From the NCBI RefSeq assembly GCF_009863025.1, contig NZ_WWIR01000044.1, positions 1 to 56,915 of the forward strand: DNA of 56,915 nt. The letters are read 5' to 3'. Made by a program: the position numbers and the translations under genes. Positions 43,203 through 51,937 of this stretch are shown here, piece after piece; within the stretch, counting starts at the first letter, position 1; the number at the start of each line of letters is the position of its first letter. The notes below the pieces were generated by a model. That model searched no databases. It worked only from the letters and a program-made list of their open reading frames with translations, and had not been told where the DNA came from. The DNA comes from Streptomyces sp. SID4985. GTDB lineage: Bacteria > Actinomycetota > Actinomycetes > Streptomycetales > Streptomycetaceae.

Positions 43203-45836
43203 GTGCAACCACCATTCCCCCGCCGCAGAGTCCGCCCCGGCCGCTGGCTGGCCTCCGCGTTCACCGCCATGGCGCTGGTGCTGGCCGGAGCGGTCGGCTC
43301 CAAGGCCGCGCCCTCGGAGCCCCGGGCGTCCGAGGCACCCGTCGCCCATGGACTCAAGGGCGAGTACTACACCCAAACCGCCCCCGGCGCCTTCGACTTC
43401 GGCGCCCTCAAGGCGACGAGCTTCGATCCGAGTCTCGACTTCCCCGACCTCGAACCGCGTCTGAAGGCCCGCACCGGCCAGCAGGACGACGTGAGTGTGC
43501 GCTGGACCGGCAAGCTCACACCCACCGCGAGCGGTGCCCATGTCTTCTCGATCATGGGCGACAACGGTTTCCGGCTCTGGATCGACGGCAAGTCGGTCAT
43601 AGACCACTGGGTCGACGACTGGGACCGGGAGCAGACCTCGGCCCCCGTCACCCTGGAGGCGGGCCACGCCTACGACTTCAAGGTCGAGTACTTCGAGCAC
43701 TACGGCGGCTCGAACCTCCATGTGCGCTGGACGCCGCCCGGCGGCAGTAAGCAGGCGATCCCGCAGTCGGCGTTCACGCTGCCCGACGGGTTCACCTACA
43801 ACGGCCCCCACAGCGCGGCCATCCAGCCCGACGGCAAGACCCTCGTGCTGAACTTCGACCGGCCGCTCGCCGCTCCCCCGGCCGGCTTCGACAGCCACCT
43901 CGACATCGATGTCGGCGGCTCGGCGTGGCCGCGCGGCGCCGCCCATCTGGACGCCTCCGACCCGGCCAAGCTGGTCGTCCCGCTCACCGAGCCGGTGGTC
44001 GGCGGTCACGGCGGTTACGCCGACCTCCGCTACGACGGCAAGGGCGGCCTGACCGAGACCGACGGCACCGCCGTCAGCGACTTCTGGAGCACGGGCACCA
44101 ACGGCTCGACGTACCAGCTGCGCACCAAGTGGGCCGACCAGGTGAGCGCGAAGAACGCCCACCCGGAGTACCCGCGCCCGCAGTTGACCCGCGACGCGTG
44201 GAAGAACCTCAACGGCACCTGGGAGTTCGCCGGGGCCAAGGCGGGCGAACTGCCGCCCACGGGCCGGAAGCTGGCCGAGAAGATCCTCGTCCCGTACCCG
44301 GTGGAGTCCCAGCTCTCCGGGATCGAACGGCACGAGGACCGCATGTGGTACAGGCGGACCTTCACCGTGCCGTCCGACTGGCGCGCGCACGGGCAGCGGC
44401 TCCAGCTGAACTTCGACGCCGTGGACTGGCAGGCCGAGGTGTACGTCAACGGCCGCAAGGTCGGTGAGCACAAGGGCGGTTACGACCGGTTCAGCATCGA
44501 TGTGACGGACGCGCTGAAGCGGTCCGGCTCGCAGGAGCTGATTGTCGGCGTCTACGACCCGACCGACTCGGCCAACGGCGAGAACCCGCCGATCGGCAAG
44601 CAGCGGCTCGACCCCAGCGGCATCTGGTACACGCCGAGTTCGGGCATCTGGCAGACGGTGTGGATGGAGCCGGTCGCCCGCGACCACGCCTCGGACGTGA
44701 AGACCACCCCGGATCTCGCCACGAGTTCGGTCGCGGTGGACGTGCGCGGGGTGCGCGACGGCGTGCCGGTCACGGCCATCGCCTACGACGGCCACCGCGA
44801 GGTGGGCCGCACGCACGGCACCACCGGTACGGCGCTGAAGGTACGGGTGCCGCACCCGCACACCTGGACGCCGGACGACCCGCATCTGTACCAGCTCAAG
44901 GTCACCGTGGGCCGGGGCGCCTCGGCCGACCGGGTGAACAGCTACTTCGGTATGCGCTCCATCGAGGTCAAGACGGTGAACGGCAAGCAGCGCACCCTGC
45001 TCAACGGCAAGCCGGTCTACCTGATGGCTACGCTCGACCAGGGCTTCTGGCCCGACGGTCTCCACACGGCCCCGACCGACGAGGCCCTCGCCTACGACCT
45101 CAAGGTGCACAAGGAGCTGGGCTACAACTCGGTGCGCAAGCACATCAAGGTCGAGCCCGACCGCTGGTACTACTGGGCGGACAAGCTGGGCCTGCTGATC
45201 TGGCAGGACATGCCGGCGATGAACACGGTCAACCCGTCGGCGGCCGCGCGCACCGAGTACGAGCACGAACTCAAGCAGATGATCCAGCAGCACGACAGCC
45301 ACCCCTCGGTGGTCATGTGGGTCACCTTCAACGAGGGCTGGGGGCAGTACGACCAGGCCCGGATCGCGGACTACGCCAAGTCCCTCGACCCGACCCGGCT
45401 GGTCAACAACATGAGCGGCCTCAACTGCTGCGGCGCGGTGGACGGCGGCAACGGCGACATCGCCGACGCCCACGGCTACCCCAGCCCGCAGCTCCCGGCG
45501 GCCGACGGCAAACGGGCCCTGGTCAGCGGCGAGTACGGCGGCCTCGGCCTGGGTGTCCCCGGACACGCCTTCCCGGTCCAGATGACCTATGTGGGCGTCA
45601 CTCCGGAGACCTACACCGATGTGTACCTCGACCGGCTGAAGGAGGTCGAGCAGCTCGCGGCCTGCAAGGGCGGCAACGGCGCCGTGTACACCCAGATCAC
45701 GGACGTCGAGGGCGAGTTGAACGGGCTGATGACCTATGACCGCAAGGTCCTCAAGCCCGACGCGAAGCGGCTCCGCGCCGCGCACGAGGCGCTGATCAAG
45801 GGCGCCGAGAACGGCACGCTCACCTGCACCTCCTGA
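43203..45836 (+). CDS. Secreted GH2 family glycosidase with PA14 domain
   Basis: 877 residues. A long signal peptide (RRRVRPGRWLASAFTAMALVLAGAVGSKA) is followed by a PA14 domain (about 48-185: GLKGEYYTQ, GDNGFRLWIDGKSVIDHW, YFEHYGGSNLHVRW), a linker domain, then GH2 parts: jelly-roll with WKNLNGTWEFA and MWYRRTFTVP, immunoglobulin-like domain and TIM barrel. The acid/base is Glu711 (TFNEGWG) and the likely nucleophile Glu777 (SGEYGG). GTG 43203 has GGAGG five bases upstream. GH2 covers beta-galactosidase, mannosidase, glucuronidase and arabinosidase activities, so the bond is undetermined. It is the first of two glycosidase genes, with a hairpin between. Confidence 0.92.
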   Translation: MQPPFPRRRVRPGRWLASAFTAMALVLAGAVGSKAAPSEPRASEAPVAHGLKGEYYTQTAPGAFDFGALKATSFDPSLDFPDLEPRLKARTGQQDDVSVRWTGKLTPTASGAHVFSIMGDNGFRLWIDGKSVIDHWVDDWDREQTSAPVTLEAGHAYDFKVEYFEHYGGSNLHVRWTPPGGSKQAIPQSAFTLPDGFTYNGPHSAAIQPDGKTLVLNFDRPLAAPPAGFDSHLDIDVGGSAWPRGAAHLDASDPAKLVVPLTEPVVGGHGGYADLRYDGKGGLTETDGTAVSDFWSTGTNGSTYQLRTKWADQVSAKNAHPEYPRPQLTRDAWKNLNGTWEFAGAKAGELPPTGRKLAEKILVPYPVESQLSGIERHEDRMWYRRTFTVPSDWRAHGQRLQLNFDAVDWQAEVYVNGRKVGEHKGGYDRFSIDVTDALKRSGSQELIVGVYDPTDSANGENPPIGKQRLDPSGIWYTPSSGIWQTVWMEPVARDHASDVKTTPDLATSSVAVDVRGVRDGVPVTAIAYDGHREVGRTHGTTGTALKVRVPHPHTWTPDDPHLYQLKVTVGRGASADRVNSYFGMRSIEVKTVNGKQRTLLNGKPVYLMATLDQGFWPDGLHTAPTDEALAYDLKVHKELGYNSVRKHIKVEPDRWYYWADKLGLLIWQDMPAMNTVNPSAAARTEYEHELKQMIQQHDSHPSVVMWVTFNEGWGQYDQARIADYAKSLDPTRLVNNMSGLNCCGAVDGGNGDIADAHGYPSPQLPAADGKRALVSGEYGGLGLGVPGHAFPVQMTYVGVTPETYTDVYLDRLKEVEQLAACKGGNGAVYTQITDVEGELNGLMTYDRKVLKPDAKRLRAAHEALIKGAENGTLTCTS

Positions 45837-45841
45837 CCGCA

Positions 45842-45871
45842 CGGCCCGCCTCGCCTCCCCGGGGCGGGCCG
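45842..45871 (+). terminator. Hairpin between GH2 and GH127 genes
   Basis: Perfect 9-bp stem CGGCCCGCC / GGCGGGCCG with a 12-nt loop, then CGCGTTTCTTCC. It may act as partial terminator, since GH127 starts 34 bases later without another evident operator. Confidence 0.65.
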
Positions 45872-45904
45872 CGCGTTTCTTCCCCCACTCCTCAGGAGCG
45901 CCGT

Positions 45905-48301
45905 ATGCCTCTCGCTCGACGTCATTTCCTCACCGGCGGCGCCCTGGCGCTGAGTTCGGCCGCGCTGTCCGTCCGCCTCGCCCCCGCTGCCGCCGCCGCG
46001 GACCGTTGCCCCCGCGCGCTCGCGCCCGCCGCCTTCACCCGGCTGCGCCCCGGCAGCATCACCGCGCGCGGCTGGCTCGCGGGCCAACTCCGGCTTCTGC
46101 TGAGCGGGTTGTTCGGGCAGTACGAACAACGCTCGCACTTCCTCGACTTCACCACCACCGGCTGGACGCACCCGGAGAACCCCGGCTGGGAGGAACTGCC
46201 GTACTGGCTGAGGGGTTACGTGCCACTCGCCATCGCCACCCGCGACGAGCACGCGCTGGCAAACTCCCGGCGCTGGATCGACGCGGTCCTGGCCACCCAG
46301 CAGTCCGACGGCTTCTTCGGGCCCCGCGCACTGCGCACCTCGCTGGACGGCGGCCCCGACTTCTGGCCGTTCCTCCCGCTGTTGATGGCACTGCGCACCT
46401 GGGAGGAGTACAGCGGCGACGCGCGGATCGTGCCGTTCCTGACCCGCTTTTTGACCTTCATGAACGCGCAGGGCAAGGGCGCGTTCGACCACAGCTGGGT
46501 CTCCTACCGCTGGGGCGACGGCCTGGACCTCGCCCTGTGGCTGTACGACCGCACGGGCGACGCCTTCCTCCTCGACCTGGCCGACAAGATGCACGGCTAC
46601 GGCGCCGTCTGGACCGGCGCCCTGCCCACCCCGCACAACGTCAACATCGCACAGGGCTTCCGCGAGGGCGCCCAGTACGCCCGCCGCTCCGGCTCGACGG
46701 CCGACACCCGGGCCGCCTACCAGGTCTACGACCAAGTCATGGGCTCCTACGGCCAGTTCCCCGGCGGCGGATTCGCGGGCGACGAGAACATCCGCCCCGG
46801 GTTCGGCGATCCCCGCCAGGGCTTCGAGACCTGCGGCATCGTGGAGTTCATGGCCAGCCACGAGCTGCTGACCCGGATCACGGGCGATCCGGTGTGGGCC
46901 GACCGCTGCGAGGAACTGGCCTTCAATCTGCTACCTGCGGCCCTCGACCCCGCGGGCCGCGCGGTGCACTACATCACCAGCGCGAACAGCGTCGACCTCG
47001 ACAACAGGACGAAGACGCAAGGGCAGTTCCAGAACGGCTTCGCCATGCAGTCCTTCCAGCCGGGCGTCGACCAGTACCGCTGCTGCCCCCACAACTACGG
47101 CATGGGCTGGCCGTACTTCAACGAGGAACTCTGGCTCGCGGCACCCGGCCGCGGACTGGCCGCCGCCCTCTACTCCCCCTGCACGGTGCGCGCGACGGTG
47201 GCGGGCGGCACCGAGGTCACGATCACCGAGGACACCGACTACCCCTTCGGGGAGACCGTCCGCCTCTCCCTCGCGACCCCGCGCCGGGTGCGCTTCCCGC
47301 TCCACCTGCGGGTGCCGGGGTGGTGTTCCGATCCTCAACTCACCGTGAACGGCAAGGCTTTCGCGGCGACACCGGGTCCTTCCTTCACCGTGGTGGACCG
47401 GCAGTGGTCGGACGGCGACACGGTGACGCTGAAGCTCCCCCAGCGCACCGTGCTGCGTACCTGGAGCGCAGGGCAGGACGCGGTGAGCGTCGAGCGCGGT
47501 CCTCTCACCTACGCCCTGCGGATCGGCGAGAGCTATGTGCGCTACGCGGGCGACGACGCCTTCCCCGAGTACGAGGTGCACGCCACCACGCCCTGGAACT
47601 ACGGCCTGGTTCCCGGCAGCACCCCCGAGTTCACCCGCAGCGGTGGCCCTGTCGCGGCCAACCCCTTCACCCAGGAGGGCACGCCCGTGCGGATGACGGC
47701 GCGGGCGCGCCGCGTCGCCGAGTGGGTCGCGGACGACGAGCACGTGGTCGCCCCGCTCCAGCGGAGCCCGGCCCGCTCCGACGCTCCCGTGGAGAGCGTC
47801 ACGCTCGTCCCGATGGGCGCGGCCCGGCTCCGGATCAGCAGCTTCCCGACCGCCGCGCCGGACGGCCGCCCCTGGACACCGGAACCGCCCTTCCGGCGCG
47901 TCCAGAACAAGCACAGCGGCAAGGTGCTCGCCGTGGACAACATGTCCACCGCCAACAGCGCGCGGGTGGTGCAGTACGACAACACGCCCACCGGCGATCA
48001 CGCCTGGCAGCTGGTCGACCGGGGCGACGGCTGGTTCCTCGTCCGCAACGGGCACAGCGGCAAGGTGCTGGGCGTGGACGGCATGTCCACGGCCGACAGC
48101 GCGATCGTCGTCCAGTACGAGGACAACGGCACCGACGACCATCTGTGGCGCCGGGTGGACAAGGGCGACGGCTGGTTCCTCCTGCTGAACAAGCACAGCG
48201 GGAAGGTGCTCGGCGTGTCGGGGATGTCCACGGCGAACAGCGCGCAGGTGGTGCAGTTCGCGGACAACGGCACGGACGACCATCTGTGGCGGTTGCTGTA
48301 G
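45905..48301 (+). CDS. Secreted GH127-type beta-L-arabinofuranosidase with ricin-type lectin domain
   Basis: 798 residues. The N-terminus has a Tat-like signal (ARRHFLTGGALALSSAAL). The catalytic (alpha/alpha)6 domain keeps the zinc/cysteine site of GH127: Glu308 and Cys310 in FETCGIVEF, and Cys393-Cys394 in YRCCPHNYG, the latter pair holding the nucleophilic cysteine. A beta-sandwich region follows (about 420-640). The last 135 residues are three repeats of a ricin-B/CBM13 lectin (KHSGKVLxVxxMSTAxSA, QxW/DHxW). ATG 45905 has AGGAG six bases upstream. Tat export of a pre-folded metal enzyme is plausible. It would release beta-L-arabinofuranose or a related sugar. Confidence 0.92.
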   Translation: MPLARRHFLTGGALALSSAALSVRLAPAAAAADRCPRALAPAAFTRLRPGSITARGWLAGQLRLLLSGLFGQYEQRSHFLDFTTTGWTHPENPGWEELPYWLRGYVPLAIATRDEHALANSRRWIDAVLATQQSDGFFGPRALRTSLDGGPDFWPFLPLLMALRTWEEYSGDARIVPFLTRFLTFMNAQGKGAFDHSWVSYRWGDGLDLALWLYDRTGDAFLLDLADKMHGYGAVWTGALPTPHNVNIAQGFREGAQYARRSGSTADTRAAYQVYDQVMGSYGQFPGGGFAGDENIRPGFGDPRQGFETCGIVEFMASHELLTRITGDPVWADRCEELAFNLLPAALDPAGRAVHYITSANSVDLDNRTKTQGQFQNGFAMQSFQPGVDQYRCCPHNYGMGWPYFNEELWLAAPGRGLAAALYSPCTVRATVAGGTEVTITEDTDYPFGETVRLSLATPRRVRFPLHLRVPGWCSDPQLTVNGKAFAATPGPSFTVVDRQWSDGDTVTLKLPQRTVLRTWSAGQDAVSVERGPLTYALRIGESYVRYAGDDAFPEYEVHATTPWNYGLVPGSTPEFTRSGGPVAANPFTQEGTPVRMTARARRVAEWVADDEHVVAPLQRSPARSDAPVESVTLVPMGAARLRISSFPTAAPDGRPWTPEPPFRRVQNKHSGKVLAVDNMSTANSARVVQYDNTPTGDHAWQLVDRGDGWFLVRNGHSGKVLGVDGMSTADSAIVVQYEDNGTDDHLWRRVDKGDGWFLLLNKHSGKVLGVSGMSTANSAQVVQFADNGTDDHLWRLL

Positions 48302-48309
48302 GCGGTGGA

Positions 48310-48357
48310 CCGTACGTCAGGCAGGGAGTCCCGCCGTACGTCAGGTCGGGAGTCCCG
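48310..48357. repeat. 24-bp tandem repeat after the GH127 gene
   Basis: Two adjacent 24-base units, CCGTACGTCAGG followed by CA or TC and then GGGAGTCCCG, with two mismatches. The second overlaps the hairpin at 48349. Confidence 0.75.
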
Positions 48358-48376
48358 GTCGGCTCACCGGGACTCC
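48349..48376. terminator. Bidirectional terminator hairpin after GH127
   Basis: Perfect 11-bp stem GGAGTCCCGGT / ACCGGGACTCC with a 6-nt loop, between convergent genes and covering the stop of the following minus-strand gene. Confidence 0.7.
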
Positions 48377-48669
48377 TCCAGCACGTCGCACTCCAGGAAC
48401 GACGGCGGATTGGTGCACAGCGCCGCCATGCGCTCGGCGAACTCGCGGGACTCGGGGTTCTGGCGGCTGCGCGCGGCCTCGTCGAAGGAGTCGAACTGGA
48501 GGACCTCGTAGTAGCGGTTCGGCTGGTTGCGGTCCTTGAGGACGGCCTGGTAGCTGGGGCCGTGCTCCTTGCTGCCGAAACGTTCCTCGATCTTCATGGC
48601 CAGGGTGCGCATCTCGTCGATGCGGTCGGTCTCGAAGGCGATGATCTGGACGAATTTCTGCGCTGCCAC
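48364..48669 (-). CDS. Unknown 101-residue protein, dimeric alpha/beta-barrel (ABM-like) fold suspected
   Basis: GTG 48669 has GGAGGAA 3-4 bases upstream; the longer frame has no ribosome site. The product (VAAQKFVQIIAFETDRIDEM to the end) has the beta-alpha-beta-beta pattern of antibiotic-biosynthesis-monooxygenase-type proteins: a first strand FVQIIAFET, a long helix, then YQAVLKDRNQPNRYYEVLQFDSFDEA. No signal peptide. Function unknown; not obviously linked to the neighbouring glycosidases. Confidence 0.75.
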   Translation of the reverse strand: MAAQKFVQIIAFETDRIDEMRTLAMKIEERFGSKEHGPSYQAVLKDRNQPNRYYEVLQFDSFDEAARSRQNPESREFAERMAALCTNPPSFLECDVLEESR

Positions 48670-48853
48670 TGTTCCTCCAGCCGGCCGTGCGCCCCCGGGC
48701 GGGGATCGCTCAGCACCCAACGAAACACGGGCGGCACGGGTCGGCAATTCGTCACGGGGCGTTCCCAGGGGCGTTCGCCGGGCGGGGCGCGGGAGTTACG
48801 GGGGTGGCGGGGCGGGGCGTTCGGCCGGACGGGTGGCGTACCTCCCCGCGGAG

Positions 48854-48895
48854 ATGGGTGTCATACCCGCCGTATATGGGTGTCGGCACCGATGG
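48854..48895. promoter_or_regulatory. Two copies of a 20-bp element upstream of the antiporter gene
   Basis: ATGGGTGTCATACCCGCCGT (48854) and ATGGGTGTCGGCACCGATGG (48876), 22 bases apart, 68 and more bases before the antiporter start. Related copies lie at 52191 (plus) and 52076-52095 (minus). Each holds GGG-N-GTC / ACCC-like half-sites, as expected for a NarL/DosR-type regulator. Confidence 0.7.
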
Positions 48896-48962
48896 TGGGC
48901 GCCGCGCGGCCCGTGCGACCGTGTCATGACACGTGACCTCGACCAGGGGAAGGCGGTGGCCC

Positions 48963-50282
48963 GTGGGACATGCCGATGCCCTGCTCGCCATGGGCGGCGC
49001 CTTCCTGGCCGCCGCGTTCCTCGCCCGCCTCGGCGCCAGAATCGGCGTGCCGACCATTCCGCTGTTCATGCTGGCCGGTCTGCTGCTCGGTCCCCACACC
49101 CCCGGTCTGGTCCTGGTGTCGGACCCGCACGACTTCGAGATGCTGTCCGCGCTGGGGCTCGTGCTGCTGCTGTTCTACCTGGGGCTGGAGTTCCAGCTGA
49201 AAGATCTCCGCCGGGGCGGCAGACGGCTGCTCACGGCGGGCGGGATCTATCTGCTGCTGAACGTGGGCGCGGGCCTCGGCTTCGGGTTCGCGCTCGACTG
49301 GGGTGCGCGGGAGGCGCTGGTGCTGGCCGGTGTGCTCGGCATCTCGTCCTCCGCCATCGTCACCAAGATCCTCATCGATCTGGGCCGGATCAGCCGCCCG
49401 GAGACGCGGCTCATCCTCGGCGTGATCGTGGTCGAGGATCTCTTCCTGGCGCTGTATCTCGCCGCGCTCCAGCCGGTCATCGGCGGCGCCGAGGGCGTCA
49501 CGGAGACGATCCTCCAGGCGGCGAAGGCGTTCGCGTTCCTGCTGGTGCTGGCGGCCGCCGCCCGCTACGGCACCCGGCTCGTGGGGCGTCTGATCCGGGT
49601 CAGGGACAACGAACTGCTGGTGATCAGCTTCCTCGGCGCGGCCGTCCTGGTCGCCGGGGTCTCCGAGCTGCTGGGGGTCGCGGACGCCATCGGCGCGTTC
49701 ATGGTGGGCCTGATCCTGGCCGGCACCTCGTCCGGGCCGCGCATCAGACAGCTGGTGCATCCGCTGCGCGACGCGTTCGGGGCGATCTTCTTCTTCGCCT
49801 TCGGGCTGACCCTGGACCCCGCCCGGCTCGCTTCCGTGGCCGGTCCGGTCGCCGCGGCGGCGGCCCTGACCATCGTCATGAACGTCATCGCCGGACTGCT
49901 CGTCGCCCGCTCCTACGGCTACGGCCCCGAACACGCCGCCGACATCGCGACGACCTTGGTCGCGCGCGGGGAGTTCGCACTGATCCTGGCCGCCATGGCG
50001 GTGGGCGCGGGCCTCGACGGACGGCTGCCGTCGTTCATCGCCGGATACGTCCTCGTACTGGCTGTGCTCGGACCGGTGATCGCGGCGCGGGCGCATCTGC
50101 TCGCGCGAGTGCTGGGCGCGCTCGGCTTCGTGGGGCGGCCCGCGGAGGCTGCCGAGCCGGTGGGGGTGGCGGAGGCGGAAGCGGCGGACACGCGCGCGTA
50201 CAGCGAGACGCGGGCTTCGGCAGAGCAGTCGTCGGCAGAGGAGTCGTCGGCGGAGACCGTGGGAGCCGACGCCGAGCGTTAG
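48963..50282 (+). CDS. Kef-type cation:proton antiporter (CPA2)
   Basis: 439 residues with about twelve TM helices (starting ADALLAMGGAFLAAAFLARLG). Landmarks are PLFMLAGLLLGPHTPG, the conserved SSSAIVTKIL and VVEDLFLALYL segments with the transport Asp, ADAIGAFMVGLILAGT and ARGEFALILAAMAVG. The tail (about 395-439) is acidic and Ala/Glu/Ser-rich. No TrkA-N domain is fused and no regulatory subunit gene is adjacent. The GTG at 48963 follows GGGGAAGGCGG. It likely exchanges K+ or Na+ for H+. Two copies of a repeated element upstream link it to the two-component system nearby. Confidence 0.9.
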   Translation: MGHADALLAMGGAFLAAAFLARLGARIGVPTIPLFMLAGLLLGPHTPGLVLVSDPHDFEMLSALGLVLLLFYLGLEFQLKDLRRGGRRLLTAGGIYLLLNVGAGLGFGFALDWGAREALVLAGVLGISSSAIVTKILIDLGRISRPETRLILGVIVVEDLFLALYLAALQPVIGGAEGVTETILQAAKAFAFLLVLAAAARYGTRLVGRLIRVRDNELLVISFLGAAVLVAGVSELLGVADAIGAFMVGLILAGTSSGPRIRQLVHPLRDAFGAIFFFAFGLTLDPARLASVAGPVAAAAALTIVMNVIAGLLVARSYGYGPEHAADIATTLVARGEFALILAAMAVGAGLDGRLPSFIAGYVLVLAVLGPVIAARAHLLARVLGALGFVGRPAEAAEPVGVAEAEAADTRAYSETRASAEQSSAEESSAETVGADAER

Positions 50283-50287
50283 GGCGT

Positions 50288-50312
50288 CAGGGAGTCGGGG
50301 CAGGGAGTCGGG
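50288..50312. repeat. 12-bp direct repeat between antiporter and response regulator genes
   Basis: CAGGGAGTCGGG at 50288 and 50301, one base apart, filling the gap between convergent genes. It resembles the CAGGGAGTCCCG part of the 48310 repeat. Confidence 0.5.
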
Positions 50313-50972
50313 TCAGGGTTCGATCAGGCCGACGCGGATGGCGTAGCGGGTGAGCTCCAGACGGTCCTTGAGGCCGAGTTTCTGGAGCAGGTTGGCGCGG
50401 TGGCGTTCGACGGTCTTGGGGCTGATGACGAGGATGTCGGCGATCTGCTGCGAGGTGTGGCCCTCGGCGACGAGCTTGAGGATCTCCTCCTCGCGGCCGG
50501 TGATCACGCGGGACGGCAGCGTGCGGCCGTCCCTCACCCGGTCGAGGTAGTCGCGGATCAGGGCGTTGACGGCACCGGGGTAGAGGAAGGGCTCGCCGCG
50601 CATGGTGGCGCGGCAGGCTTCGACGAGGTCCCGGTCGGCCACGGACTTGAGGACGTAGCCGGAGGCACCGGCGGCCAGGGCCTCGAAGAAGAACTGCTCG
50701 TTGTCGTACATCGTCAGGATGAGGATGCGGGTCTCCGGCTGGGTGCGGGACAGCTCGCGGGCGGCCTGGAGGCCGGTCAGCCGGGGCATGGCGATGTCGA
50801 GGACGGCCAGGTCGGGCCGGAGTGCGCGGGCCTGGGCCAGGGCTTCGGCGCCGTCGTCCGCCTCGGCGACGACAGTGAGGTCGGGTTCGCCCTCCAGGAT
50901 GAGGCGGACGCCGCGCCGTACCAGTGCGTGGTCGTCGGCGAGCAGGATGCGGGTGGGGACCGGGTCGGTCAT
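50313..50972 (-). CDS. NarL/FixJ-family response regulator
   Basis: A 219-residue protein. Its receiver domain has acidic pocket ADDH, phospho-acceptor Asp59 (AVLDIAMP), Thr in LILTMYD and Lys in YVLKSV. The C-terminal LuxR-type HTH is ITGREEEILKLVAEGHTSQQIADILVISPKTVERHRANLLQKL. The ATG overlaps the stop of the sensor kinase gene by four bases. It probably binds the repeated 20-bp elements before its own operon, the antiporter and the small membrane gene. Confidence 0.95.
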   Translation of the reverse strand: MTDPVPTRILLADDHALVRRGVRLILEGEPDLTVVAEADDGAEALAQARALRPDLAVLDIAMPRLTGLQAARELSRTQPETRILILTMYDNEQFFFEALAAGASGYVLKSVADRDLVEACRATMRGEPFLYPGAVNALIRDYLDRVRDGRTLPSRVITGREEEILKLVAEGHTSQQIADILVISPKTVERHRANLLQKLGLKDRLELTRYAIRVGLIEP

Positions 50973-51937
50973 GGCAGCGGCTCCGGACGGGGGCGGTGGC
51001 TGCGGACGGGGACGGTGAGGTGGACTTCGGTGCCGTCGCCGTCGGGGCCCGGTCCTACGGCCAGGTCGGCGCCGATGAGCAGCGCGCGCTCCCGCATTCC
51101 CCTGAGACCCGCGCCCTCGGGTGCGCCGCCGGTGCCACGTCCGTCGTCGCGGACGCGCAGTTCGACCCCGGCGGGGGTGTGCCGGAGGGTGAGTTCGGCG
51201 TGGTGGGCGCGGGCGTGCCGGGCGACGTTGGTGAGTCCTTCCTGGGCGACGCGGTAGAGGACGAGTTCGCTCTCGTGGCCGAGCGGGGGCAGGTCGGCGC
51301 CGAGCTGGTGGCGGACGGTGAGGCCGGGTCCGGAGAACTCGGCGGCGAGGGCCTTGAGGGCGCTGGTCAGGCCGAGTTCGTCCAGGACGCCGGGGCGCAG
51401 TCGGCGGGCGATGCGGCGGACCTCGTCGAGTCCGGCCCGGGTGGTCTCCTGCACCTGCTGGAGCTCCTCGCGCAGTCCGGGCGCGGCCTGGCGGGCGGCG
51501 CGGTTGAGTTCGAGCAGGACGGCGGTGAGGGTCTGGCCGACCTCGTCGTGGAGTTCCTGGGCCACGCGGTGGCGTTCGGCCTCCTGGGCGGAGAGGGCGC
51601 GGGCGCTACTGGTGGCCCGCTCGTCCTCCAGGCGGTCGAGCATGGCGTTGAAGACGGTGATCAGCTCGGCGATCTCGCCGTGCCCGCCGACCGGCGGCCG
51701 CACGCCGGGCCGGAGCAGGTCGGCCGTGGTCATGGCGCGGGACAGGCGCTGCAGCGGGGCGAGGTTGATGCGCAGCAGTACGGCGTTGGCGACGAGCATG
51801 GCCGCGAGTCCGGCGGTGAGGATCGCGGCCTCGGTGAGCAGGACGGGGGTGGAGACGGTGACGGGGCCGAGCAGCAGGGCGGCGGCCGCGACGAGGACGG
51901 CGGCGTTGAGCAGGAAGATCCGCCAGAACAGGGGCAT
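50969..51937 (-). CDS. Sensor histidine kinase (HAMP, HisKA_3, HATPase)
   Basis: 322 residues. Two TM helices (FWRIFLLNAAVLVAAAALLL; LLTEAAILTAGLAAMLVANAVLL) enclose almost no external loop, so the signal is probably sensed in or near the membrane. A HAMP linker (NLAPLQRLSRAM), HisKA_3 with RHRVAQELHDEVGQTL (phospho-His), and an ATPase domain with DDGRGTGG and GAGLRGMRERA follow. ATG 51937 has GGAGGAGGTG upstream and precedes the first helix; the longer frame to 52135 is rejected. Forms an operon with the response regulator. Confidence 0.93.
   Translation of the reverse strand: MPLFWRIFLLNAAVLVAAAALLLGPVTVSTPVLLTEAAILTAGLAAMLVANAVLLRINLAPLQRLSRAMTTADLLRPGVRPPVGGHGEIAELITVFNAMLDRLEDERATSSARALSAQEAERHRVAQELHDEVGQTLTAVLLELNRAARQAAPGLREELQQVQETTRAGLDEVRRIARRLRPGVLDELGLTSALKALAAEFSGPGLTVRHQLGADLPPLGHESELVLYRVAQEGLTNVARHARAHHAELTLRHTPAGVELRVRDDGRGTGGAPEGAGLRGMRERALLIGADLAVGPGPDGDGTEVHLTVPVRSHRPRPEPLP

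Noticed and set aside
42004..43464. Plus-strand frames opposite the LacI gene
   Set aside because: Antisense shadows of a clear LacI protein.
43074..45842. 922-codon open frame on the minus strand
   Set aside because: Antisense to the GH2 gene, no motif, compositional shadow.
46006..48936. 976-codon open frame on the plus strand
   Set aside because: Out of frame inside the GH127 gene, Arg/Pro/Gly-rich; GH127 frame has intact catalytic motifs.
48670..48962. Possible regulatory-subunit gene before the antiporter
   Set aside because: No frame resembles a TrkA-C or RCK domain; the stretch holds only the repeated 20-bp elements.
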